From positions 1 to 12,876 of the forward strand of contig DAOTTJ010000457.1 in assembly GCA_034437695.1 (NCBI GenBank): a DNA stretch of 12,876 nucleotides. Reading direction: 5' to 3'. Of this stretch, positions 7,050 through 12,876 are shown piece by piece. The DNA is from Paraktedonobacter sp034437695. GTDB lineage: Bacteria; Chloroflexota; Ktedonobacteria; Ktedonobacterales; Ktedonobacteraceae. Position numbers and translations under genes: made by a program. Within the stretch, counting starts at the first letter, position 1, and every line of letters begins with the position of its first letter. A model generated the notes under the pieces. It did not search any database and had not been told where the DNA came from. It was given only the letters and a program-made list of their open reading frames with translations.

Positions 7050-7613
7050 ATGTTAGCCTATGTCTTCTGGCACTGGCAAGATGTTTCCAGTCAACGGCAA
7101 GCCTATGAAGAGTATCTGGTGGCTTTTCACCAGACACTCCAGACTGCGAAGCCCGCCGGCTTCCAGTTTTCGATGGTTTTGCAGACCAACAAGTTGCCGT
7201 GGATTGATGGAGAAACGGTTGCCTACGAGGATTGGTATCTGTTGGAAAATTCGGCGGCCCTTGATAGACTCGACGAGGCCGCAGTCAACCGGGTCCGTCG
7301 CCCGTCCCACGATCGTGTCGCACAACTGGCAGGTGGCGGCAGTGGCGGACTCTATCGCCTGCGTACTGGTACGCCCGATGTCCTAAAAATGCAGAAGCTG
7401 GCCATCTGGTTCGACAAACCACAGGGCATGACCTACGAGGCGCTCTATGCTGTTTTGCAACAGCCAATGCTCCATGCCTCGGGGTGTCTCTGGCAGCGCC
7501 AGATGAGTCTCGGCCCTGCCTGGGAGTTTTGCTGGCACACTACCTATGAAGCCCATATCCCTGCCACCTGGCCAGCCTTACAGGTAGCTATCAGCCCACT
7601 CTGGCCAGTGTAA
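7050..7613 (+). CDS. Conserved-looking protein of unknown function
   Basis: I do not recognise this 187-residue protein. It is soluble, lacks a signal peptide or membrane segment, and is rich in aromatic residues (several Trp and Tyr). The sequence reads as two similar halves. Each begins with a strand (LAYVFWHW at 2-9; KLAIWF near 117-122), continues with a helix holding YE, and then has a strand-rich stretch ending in an acidic/aromatic segment (VAYEDWYLLE in the first half). This suggests a duplicated ferredoxin-like or dimeric alpha-beta barrel fold, which is inference. A glycine-rich connector (LAGGGSGGLYRL) joins the halves. GAGGAG is well placed before the ATG, and the gene follows the kinase-FHA gene by 35 bases on the same strand, so the two are probably co-transcribed. 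It ends 9 bases from the convergent tetR-type gene. Confidence 0.75.
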   Translation: MLAYVFWHWQDVSSQRQAYEEYLVAFHQTLQTAKPAGFQFSMVLQTNKLPWIDGETVAYEDWYLLENSAALDRLDEAAVNRVRRPSHDRVAQLAGGGSGGLYRLRTGTPDVLKMQKLAIWFDKPQGMTYEALYAVLQQPMLHASGCLWQRQMSLGPAWEFCWHTTYEAHIPATWPALQVAISPLWPV

Positions 7614-7622
7614 GTCAGCGGG

Positions 7623-8399
7623 TCAGTCCAGTTGCTTCTGTAAACGCTCTTCTGTTGCCTGCAAAAGCTGTTGTGTATAGAGATCCCAGACAGCGCGTAT
7701 CTCCTGGAGCGTCTCAGAGGCAACCGGCTCGTCCGCCTCCAGGATGGTGCGAATACTCTCTGACAAAAGCCGCGTAGCTTCCTCAGGTGTCATCTGCATA
7801 TTCGCGGGGAGGTATTGGTTGACCGTGAGAAAACCGATTACCAACGCACTATAGAGCTTTATCTGTTCAGTTACACTGCGGTCGGCACGGAGCATGCCTT
7901 TGGCGCGATAAAAAGTCATCAACTGGTCGCTGAGGACCATTTTCTGGCTTGAGAGAAAATGCAGATCACCGTGATTGCTCTGGATCAATTCGCCCAGCAC
8001 TTCAGTATCTTGCAGGAATACAGCTCGTATCAGCGGATGAAGCAGAATGAGCCGCATGGTGTGCTGCGTGATATGGCTGATATAGACACCCTCTGGGTCG
8101 CTGGCGATCGCGGCCTGGAGCGCTTTGAGCATCGCTACCGACTCGCGCAACAGCAGCGCCTCGAAGAGATCCTCGCGCGTCTTCCAGTGAAGGTAAATCG
8201 TGCCTTTGGCCACTCCGGCCTGACGAGCTATATCTTCAACTGTGGTCTTTTTGTAGCCCCAGCGCTGGATCAACTCCGCCGCCGCGTCCAGTATACGTTG
8301 CGCTCGCGCCAGGCGTTTTGTACGATTGTCGCCCGCTGTTTTTGCCGCTTGCTCTACCCGTGTGCTCTGCCCTGGCACGGCTCTTGCCTCTCTCTCCAA
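7623..8399 (-). CDS. TetR-family transcriptional regulator
   Basis: One-component repressor-type regulator. The N-terminal DNA-binding domain is clear: RILDAAAELIQRWGYKKTTV (35-54), EDIARQAGVAKGTIYLHWKT (55-74) and REDLFEALL, the usual three-helix TetR signature with the recognition helix at about 63-72. The rest (about 85-258) is all helical and should form the dimer and ligand-binding domain, whose ligand cannot be predicted. The annotated start is TTG at 8399, the most upstream possible start after an in-frame TAA; GTG at 8378 is an alternative. Either gives a 20-30 residue polar extension before the HTH. It is divergent from the padR-type gene and convergent with the unknown gene. A dyad over its predicted transcription start (8424-8439) suggests self-regulation. 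Confidence 0.9.
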   Translation of the reverse strand: MEREARAVPGQSTRVEQAAKTAGDNRTKRLARAQRILDAAAELIQRWGYKKTTVEDIARQAGVAKGTIYLHWKTREDLFEALLLRESVAMLKALQAAIASDPEGVYISHITQHTMRLILLHPLIRAVFLQDTEVLGELIQSNHGDLHFLSSQKMVLSDQLMTFYRAKGMLRADRSVTEQIKLYSALVIGFLTVNQYLPANMQMTPEEATRLLSESIRTILEADEPVASETLQEIRAVWDLYTQQLLQATEERLQKQLD

Positions 8400-8423
8400 T
8401 ACTTTGTGTCCAATAGGATTGAT

Positions 8424-8439
8424 GGGTTACTCATGACCC
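8424..8439. promoter_or_regulatory. Candidate operator dyad at tetR start
   Basis: GGGTTACTCATGACCC has matching GGGT/ACCC arms and one further paired A/T position, with an imperfect centre. It lies over the predicted start of the tetR-type transcript (near 8435), where a bound TetR dimer would block initiation. Assignment to this TetR is inferred from position. Confidence 0.3.
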
Positions 8440-8441
8440 TC

Positions 8442-8471
8442 ATTGTATGCAGAATGGCCCCAGAAAAGCAA
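8442..8471 (-). promoter_or_regulatory. Sigma70-like promoter of tetR-type gene
   Basis: Read on the minus strand: TTGCTT (8466-8471), an 18-base spacer, then TACAAT (8442-8447). Transcription would start near 8435 and give a leader of about 36 bases to the TTG start at 8399. Confidence 0.4.
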
Positions 8472-8513
8472 GTCTTGCCTGCTAAGGCCCTGGCTAAGAC
8501 CAACCAGATGGGC

Positions 8514-8543
8514 TTGTCTGGCTGGCATATAACGTGATAGCAT
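8514..8543 (+). promoter_or_regulatory. Possible promoter of padR-type gene
   Basis: TTGTCT (8514-8519) and TAGCAT (8538-8543) are 18 bases apart, giving a predicted start near 8550 and a leader of about 30 bases. The match is moderate. Confidence 0.35.
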
Positions 8544-8556
8544 AGAGCTATTCTGA

Positions 8557-8566
8557 CCATATATGG
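8557..8566. promoter_or_regulatory. Perfect palindrome CCATATATGG, candidate PadR operator
   Basis: A perfect 10-bp palindrome sits just after the predicted transcription start and before the ribosome binding site of the padR-type gene. PadR regulators bind short AT-rich dyads, often with ATGT/ACAT arms, commonly in their own promoter. The sequence is a plausible but unproven binding site. Confidence 0.3.
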
Positions 8567-8579
8567 GAAAGGCAAAAAG

Positions 8580-9194
8580 ATGGAGCGCCCCGAAGCATAC
8601 CCGATCACCTATGGCGTGCTGGGCCTGTTGGCCTTCTTTGGACCACTTTCAGGCTACGACCTGAAGCGTCTCTTTGACCACATCCTTGCGCCAATGTGGG
8701 GGGCCGCACACAGCCAGATCTATAACGAGTTGCGGCGCATGAAAGAGCTGACATGGGTCGAAATGCTGCGTGAAGAACAAGAAACACGCCCCGATCGCAA
8801 GGTGTATCATATCACGCAGGTGGGCCGCGAGGCACTTGCAGCCTGGCAGCAAACAGCGCCGTCCACCCTGCAACTGCGCGACGAATTGCTGCTCAAGGTC
8901 CTCTTTGGCTCCTTCGCCCCCACCTCGGGTCTGGCCGACAACCTGCGCGAGGCCATCGTTCAGCACGAACAGCGCTTACTGACCTACCGCCAGAATGCCC
9001 AGCAACTGCCTGTACAGGGCATGAGTTTTCAGCCCAGCGGTCGCCCTAATCCTTATGCGACACAAGGCGAAGAAGACCCATATTTTGCACTGATTACCCG
9101 TTTTGCCATCGATTTCGAGAAGATGAACCTTACCTGGCTGCACGAAACGCTGGATTTTTTGCAAAAACAGCAAACGCCCGATCACCAGAGCTAA
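8580..9194 (+). CDS. PadR-family transcriptional regulator
   Basis: PadR-type regulator. Residues about 8-85 form the winged helix: YGVLGLLAFFGPLSGYDLKR (11-30), the recognition region with HSQIYNELRRM (44-54), and the wing with DRKVYHITQVGREALAAW (72-89). Residues about 95-195 form the C-terminal helical dimerisation domain seen in VirA/PadR subfamily-2 proteins: RDELLLKVLFG, a conserved-looking YFALITRF, then a long helix to the end. PadR proteins usually repress a detoxification or efflux gene until a small phenolic or drug-like ligand binds. The exporter gene at 11215-12855 is a possible but distant target. GGAAAGG lies about 7-13 bases upstream of the ATG. The 204-residue length is normal for the subfamily. 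Confidence 0.9.
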   Translation: MERPEAYPITYGVLGLLAFFGPLSGYDLKRLFDHILAPMWGAAHSQIYNELRRMKELTWVEMLREEQETRPDRKVYHITQVGREALAAWQQTAPSTLQLRDELLLKVLFGSFAPTSGLADNLREAIVQHEQRLLTYRQNAQQLPVQGMSFQPSGRPNPYATQGEEDPYFALITRFAIDFEKMNLTWLHETLDFLQKQQTPDHQS

Positions 9195-9235
9195 GCAATA
9201 CTATCCCGCCATGTTATACAGACCTTTAGCTCTGG
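9185..9235. terminator. 10-bp inverted repeat over padR stop codon
   Basis: CCAGAGCTAA (9185-9194), which includes the TAA stop, is a perfect inverted match to TTAGCTCTGG (9226-9235), with a 31-base loop. The long stem suggests an mRNA end or stability element. There is no T run after it, so intrinsic termination is uncertain. Confidence 0.4.
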
Positions 9236-9631
9236 AATGGATACAATGTACGTATTTTACCCCAACTCCATGCGATTGTCTGCGGATGAAACGCCGGGTC
9301 TGAGATTTTGTAGCGATTTTTTCTGAAAAACTACCTCGCCAGAATAGAGAACGGACTTCTGAGATTTCCCTGCTCTCCTTCTGCTACCAACCAGCACCTG
9401 CTTCACCACGTTTCTAGTCGTCCTCGGTTATCTCTCTTCTGCCTCGTCCATGTCAGACTCTCCTCATTTGGATGCATTACTATAATGAATAAAGAGGCTC
9501 TTCTCTCGCCCTAGTACAGGGAGAGTAAAACTTTGGAAGGTGGATATGCAGTACACAAACAATATTCTGGCATGAATAGTCTCAGCGGTGCTCAACGAAC
9601 GAAACCCTGACTAGCAAGACAGAGGATAGGC

Positions 9632-9643
9632 ACGTTCAAACGT
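9632..9643. promoter_or_regulatory. Dyad ACGTTCAAACGT, possible operator
   Basis: Perfect 5-bp inverted repeat (ACGTT/AACGT) with a 2-base centre, in the leader region of the nitric oxide synthase gene. Its form suits a dimeric regulator. The protein that would bind is unknown. Confidence 0.25.
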
Positions 9644-9716
9644 ATTCACTCACACACATGTATAGCAGACTATGATTATTCAATGTATGAAATCTTGTTA
9701 GAAGATGCTCTTGAAC

Positions 9717-9780
9717 AAAGACGTTCGTTTTCCCCTGGTTCTTCTCCCTGCTTTGGGAGCTTTGACCGAATGTTTTTTTT
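9717..9780 (+). terminator. Terminator-like hairpin (possible attenuator) before NOS
   Basis: ACGTTCG (9721-9727) pairs with CGAATGT (9767-9773; one G-U), and AAAG (9717-9720) can extend this into the T run (9774-9777). Inside is a perfect CTCCC/GGGAG stem (9744-9748/9755-9759). Eight T residues (9773-9780) directly follow or join the closing stem, the form of an intrinsic terminator. It lies about 30 bases before the very strong ribosome binding site of the synthase gene. AACAA (9714-9718) can alternatively pair with TTGTT (9695-9699), which would compete with the base of the terminator stem. Confidence 0.5.
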
Positions 9781-9827
9781 AGGCGCTTCAGGATGGGGAA
9801 TAGTTTCAAGGAGGAGGTACTTTACAT

Positions 9828-11114
9828 ATGCTTGGTTTAAGCACCTTTTTTCGGAAATACCGCGTAGGACGTTCTGCTGTGGAAAAACGCTCTTCCAGTG
9901 ATCCGCAGCAAGGGTCAGTGCAGACCCAACGTCTATCTCCTCTCTCCACGCAGACCTGGCAAGAAGTCAGTGACTATCTGCATCTGTTTCAGCGGGAATG
10001 TACCCCTCAGGATGATATCTCTGGCAGGTTGGCCGCTGTACGGGCAGAGCTTGACAGTACAGGAACCTACTGGCAGACCCCGGCCGAGTTGACGTATGGC
10101 GCAAGGGTGGCGTGGCGCAATAATACGCGGTGTATCGGCCGTCTCCACTGGCAAACTTTGACGGTGCGCGACCTCAGGCACGTCTCAACTGCCGAAGAGA
10201 TGTTCCAGGGTCTCGTCGACCATCTACGTTTTGCAACAAATGGTGGAAAAATTCGTTCGACTATCAGCATCTTTGCTCCGGCTCTGCCTGACAACGAAGG
10301 CCCGCGTATCTGGAATCCTCAGCTTATCCGCTACGCCGGCTATCGCCAGGCCGATGGGAGCGTCGTAGGCGATCCCTTATCTACCGATCTGACCGACGCA
10401 CTGCGCTCGCTCGGTTGGGATGGCGGTGAAGAGTCGCCCTTCGATGTGCTGCCGATCGTGATCCAGTTGCCGGGACAAGCGCCGCAGACCTTTGTCTTGC
10501 CGGAAGATCTGATTATGCAGGTGCCGCTCAGCCATCCCGAGTATCCCTGGTTTGCCGAACTCGGACTCAAGTGGCACGCACTCCCAGTCATCTCGAATAT
10601 GCGTCTGGATATCGGCGGCGTCTCCTATACTGCGGCCCCCTTTAATGGTTGGTATATGGGGACGGAGATCGGCGCACGCAATCTGGGCGATGTCCAACGC
10701 TATAATCTCCTGCCGGTCGTCGCGCAGAAGATGGGTCTGGATACTCATTCCGACTCTACGCTCTGGCGCGACCGCGCACTCGTTGAACTGAACGTCGCCG
10801 TCCTCACTTCGTTTCATAGTCATGGCGTGACTATCGTCGATCACCATACAGCATCTCGGCAATTTCTCCTGCACGATGCCCGCGAAACACGCGCCGGGCG
10901 CAGCGTTCCCGCCCACTGGACCTGGCTAGTCCCCCCTATCTCTGGTTCGGCCAGCCCTATTTTTCATATCCCTACCTATAAAAATACGCGTATGAAACCA
11001 AATTTCTTTTATCAATCAAATCCCTGGCCGCTGCCTATAACGCAGGCTATTGCATCCCAACACATCGGTTGTCCCGTCGCCCATACAGCAAGCGAACCCG
11101 TGTGTCCGCTTTAG
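9828..11114 (+). CDS. nos: Bacterial nitric oxide synthase, oxygenase domain only
   Basis: Haem enzyme that oxidises L-arginine to citrulline and nitric oxide using electrons from a separate flavoprotein. The core (about 44-400) matches bacterial NOS throughout. The haem-ligand Cys102 is in WRNNTRCIGR. Other landmarks are IWNPQLIRYAGY (161-172), ISNMRLDIGG (255-264) and GWYMGTEIGARNLGD (274-288), with Glu280 for the arginine guanidinium. They continue with LVELNVAVL, IVDHHTAS and WTWLVPPISGS, where Trp364 and Trp366 line the pterin site. KPNFFYQSNPW ends the core at 400. No reductase domain is present. Ile255 aligns with the bacterial Ile that slows NO release in Bacillus, where animal enzymes have Val. 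Compared with the roughly 363-residue Bacillus enzyme, this one has about 40 extra N-terminal residues and a 28-residue tail with GCPVAH and a second Cys near the end. AGGAGGAGGT upstream fixes the start. Confidence 0.93.
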   Translation: MLGLSTFFRKYRVGRSAVEKRSSSDPQQGSVQTQRLSPLSTQTWQEVSDYLHLFQRECTPQDDISGRLAAVRAELDSTGTYWQTPAELTYGARVAWRNNTRCIGRLHWQTLTVRDLRHVSTAEEMFQGLVDHLRFATNGGKIRSTISIFAPALPDNEGPRIWNPQLIRYAGYRQADGSVVGDPLSTDLTDALRSLGWDGGEESPFDVLPIVIQLPGQAPQTFVLPEDLIMQVPLSHPEYPWFAELGLKWHALPVISNMRLDIGGVSYTAAPFNGWYMGTEIGARNLGDVQRYNLLPVVAQKMGLDTHSDSTLWRDRALVELNVAVLTSFHSHGVTIVDHHTASRQFLLHDARETRAGRSVPAHWTWLVPPISGSASPIFHIPTYKNTRMKPNFFYQSNPWPLPITQAIASQHIGCPVAHTASEPVCPL

Positions 11115-11214
11115 GCCACTGCCGCTCGCTGCCTTGACTTGTAGATAAAGAGAAAGCGGATACCTCTAAGGAATGAAAGGAGAGTGCGGTTTGCTCCTGG
11201 CTAAAACAACCGGC

Positions 11215-12855
11215 CTAGCGTGTCTTCTCTTCAAGGAGCGTATTCGAAGTCGTGCTTGCCTTCGGCATGGTGGTCTGCGTGGCTGTTCGTCCACCAATCA
11301 GGAGGCCGGCGGCCAGTGAACTGGTAAGTGCAAGTCCGGCACAGAGAAGTACGACCACGCGGAACCCGTCAATGAAGGAGCGGTGAATGGCCTGTTGCAG
11401 AAGCGTCTGCGCTGAGCCGCTCAGTCCCGCAGGAAGTTTGATCGCGGCCAGATTGCCACTCTGGGCCGCGACTAGCTGCCGGGTATGCTCGGCAATCGGG
11501 AGTGTAGAGAGTTGTTGGAGCAGACTGCTGTTGAAGACATGCAGCATGACCAGTCCCATCACGGCGATGGCGAGAAGTCCGGCGGTGCGCGAGAGTGCAT
11601 TGTTGATGCCAGAGGCGATGCCCGCGGCGCGTGGCTCAACGGCGTTCATGACCGTGGTCGTGAGTGGTGCAACCGTCACGGCCATGCCCAGGCTCATGGC
11701 CAGGATGGCCGGGAAGAAGGTAGTCCAATAGCTTTGTCCACTTCCACTGCCCGGCAGTGCGTAGAGGATAAAGCCAAGCATAGTGAGGCAGGGACCAATC
11801 ACCAGGGGAAGCTTTGGTCCGAAACGTCTGACCAGACCGCCTGTCCAGCGTGAGAGTAGAAACATGGTCAGCGCAAAAGGCAGTAGGGCCAGGCCGGCCT
11901 CAGATGGGGAATACCCCTGAATCTGGATAAGGTTGAAGGGAACGAAGTAGATGGAGGCGCTTAATGCACCGTAGAGCAGGAATGTCAGCAGGTTTGCGCC
12001 GGTAAAGGCTCGCGAGCGAAACAGGGGCAGCGGAACTATTGGCTGTGCTGTGCGTCTCTCTACCAGGAAAAAGGCGCTTAAAGCACAGGCTCCCAGCACT
12101 AGCTCGATCAGCACCTGCGGCTGAGCTAGACCCGTCGCGCCCGATTCGATCAGACCCGCTACGATGCCCGCCAATCCGAGGGTGACCAGGAGCGCTCCTG
12201 GCCAGTCCAGCTTGCCCTTTGCGCTTTCGTCGCGGCTCTCGGGTACTTTCCAGAAGGAGACTAGCAGCACGGTGATCGCCAGTGGGATGTTCAGAAAAAA
12301 GACCCAGCGCCACGTGGCGTACTGGACTAACCAGCCACCCAGCAAGGGACCAAGCACCGAGGTCACCGAGGTAAAACCCGACCAGGTGCCAATCGCTTTC
12401 CCACGCTGCTCGGCGGCAAAGGTTGCGCTGATGATCGCCAGACTACCCGGCACAAGTAGGGCTGCCCCGATACCTTGAAGCGCTCGCGCGGCAATTAAAA
12501 ACTCCACGCTGGGCGCAAATCCGCAGAGGATCGAGGCTAGCGCAAACAGGCTAGTGCCGAGCATAAATATGCGTCGTCGGCCAAAGCGATCGCCCAACGA
12601 CCCACCAACCAGGAGAAGCGATGCGAGAAAGAGTGCATATGCCTCTACAACCCACTGCACCTCGCTGGACGCAGCCGTGAAGTCACGTTGGAGCGCAGGG
12701 AGGGCAATATTGACGACCGAACCATCAATAAAAGCCATGCTGGAGCCGAGGATCGTCGCGACTAGCACCCAACGTCCGTCTACTCTAGCCGCTGGCCTGG
12801 GCGTGACAGTATGCATTATTCCATCGTCACAGGGCGATTTCACCGAATGGATCAT
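11215..12855 (-). CDS. MFS exporter, EmrB/QacA (DHA2) type, 14 TM
   Basis: Proton-driven multidrug-type exporter of the major facilitator superfamily, DHA2 branch. The 546-residue length and hydrophobic pattern fit 14 membrane segments. The motif near TM1 (GSSMAFIDGSVVNIALPAL, about 37-55) and motif A (GGSLGDRFGRRR, about 83-94) are clear, as are ARALQGIGAALLVPGSLAII for motif B and GPLLGGWLVQYATWRWVFF for motif C. The last loop before TM14 is long, as usual for the branch. The ATG at 12855 has AGAAAGG about 9 bases upstream on the minus strand. A second ATG 13 codons later is possible. The gene converges on the nitric oxide synthase gene with a 100-base gap. Substrate unknown; antibiotics, dyes or a self-made metabolite are typical. 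Control by the nearby TetR or PadR is plausible but not shown. Confidence 0.92.
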   Translation of the reverse strand: MIHSVKSPCDDGIMHTVTPRPAARVDGRWVLVATILGSSMAFIDGSVVNIALPALQRDFTAASSEVQWVVEAYALFLASLLLVGGSLGDRFGRRRIFMLGTSLFALASILCGFAPSVEFLIAARALQGIGAALLVPGSLAIISATFAAEQRGKAIGTWSGFTSVTSVLGPLLGGWLVQYATWRWVFFLNIPLAITVLLVSFWKVPESRDESAKGKLDWPGALLVTLGLAGIVAGLIESGATGLAQPQVLIELVLGACALSAFFLVERRTAQPIVPLPLFRSRAFTGANLLTFLLYGALSASIYFVPFNLIQIQGYSPSEAGLALLPFALTMFLLSRWTGGLVRRFGPKLPLVIGPCLTMLGFILYALPGSGSGQSYWTTFFPAILAMSLGMAVTVAPLTTTVMNAVEPRAAGIASGINNALSRTAGLLAIAVMGLVMLHVFNSSLLQQLSTLPIAEHTRQLVAAQSGNLAAIKLPAGLSGSAQTLLQQAIHRSFIDGFRVVVLLCAGLALTSSLAAGLLIGGRTATQTTMPKASTTSNTLLEEKTR

Positions 12856-12876
12856 ATATCAGGCCTTTCTCTTGTC

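Larger units (their letters stand above)
9236..9827 (+). promoter_or_regulatory. Long leader region of nitric oxide synthase gene
   Basis: Gene-poor stretch of about 590 bases. A perfect TATAAT (9481-9486) is the best -10 candidate, but no good -35 is seen. Just after its predicted start is a small hairpin, CTCT..CCCT paired with AGGGAGAG (9503-9512/9518-9525). A 12-bp dyad, ACGTT-CA-AACGT, lies at 9632-9643. A terminator-like structure lies at 9717-9780, and AGGAGGAGGT then precedes the ATG. If transcription starts near 9493 the untranslated leader is about 335 bases, long enough for riboregulation. No known riboswitch or T-box consensus was recognised by eye. Confidence 0.4.

Noticed and set aside
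9683..9901. Possible 72-codon leader reading frame overlapping the NOS start
   Set aside because: No ribosome binding site before its ATG, Phe/Cys/Arg-rich composition arising from the T run, and overlap with the well-supported NOS start in another frame. A very short leader peptide from 9683 cannot be fully excluded.
11178..11198. AGGAG/CTCCT stem between NOS and the exporter as a bidirectional terminator
   Set aside because: Stem of 5 bp with an 11-base loop and no T run on either side. The 100-base gap otherwise shows nothing convincing.

Overview
The window looks like chromosomal DNA from a filamentous, monoderm bacterium, most likely a Ktedonobacteria-type Chloroflexota. This is an inference. 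It rests on the mix of CO-dehydrogenase-type (cox) accessory genes, a LytR-CpsA-Psr cell-wall enzyme, a kinase-like/FHA protein, TetR and PadR regulators and a stand-alone nitric oxide synthase, with moderately high GC and Gram-positive-style ribosome binding sites. No tRNA, rRNA, CRISPR array, insertion sequence or phage gene is visible.

Region 1 (1-3279, + strand) is the downstream part of a molybdenum-hydroxylase maturation operon: a MoxR/CoxD-type AAA+ ATPase cut by the window start, a CoxE-type VWA protein, a short XdhC/CoxI N-terminal-domain protein, and a longer XdhC-family protein with a Rossmann domain. In aerobic CO dehydrogenase clusters such proteins build or insert the metal-sulfur active site. 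The hydroxylase subunits are not in the window, so the substrate (CO, xanthine, aldehyde, nicotinate or other) cannot be stated.

Region 2 (3420-7613, + strand) has a small YciI-like protein with its own promoter, an LCP-family cell-wall glycopolymer transferase, a long GC-rich hairpin, a protein-kinase-like/FHA protein whose kinase domain has lost key catalytic residues, and an unrecognised 187-residue protein.

Region 3 (7614-9194) is a divergent regulator pair: TetR (-) and PadR (+). Each has a plausible sigma70-like promoter, with a short dyad close to the predicted transcription start.

Region 4 (9195-12855) has a 633-base leader region, an oxygenase-only bacterial nitric oxide synthase with unusual N- and C-terminal extensions, and a convergent 14-TM EmrB/QacA-type exporter. 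The leader contains a terminator-shaped hairpin ending in eight T residues just before the synthase ribosome binding site. This suggests that synthase expression may be controlled by conditional termination.

The best candidates for undescribed biology are this leader with its extended synthase, the degenerate kinase-FHA protein next to an unknown gene, and the tandem split XdhC pair in which only the short partner keeps the cysteine motif.
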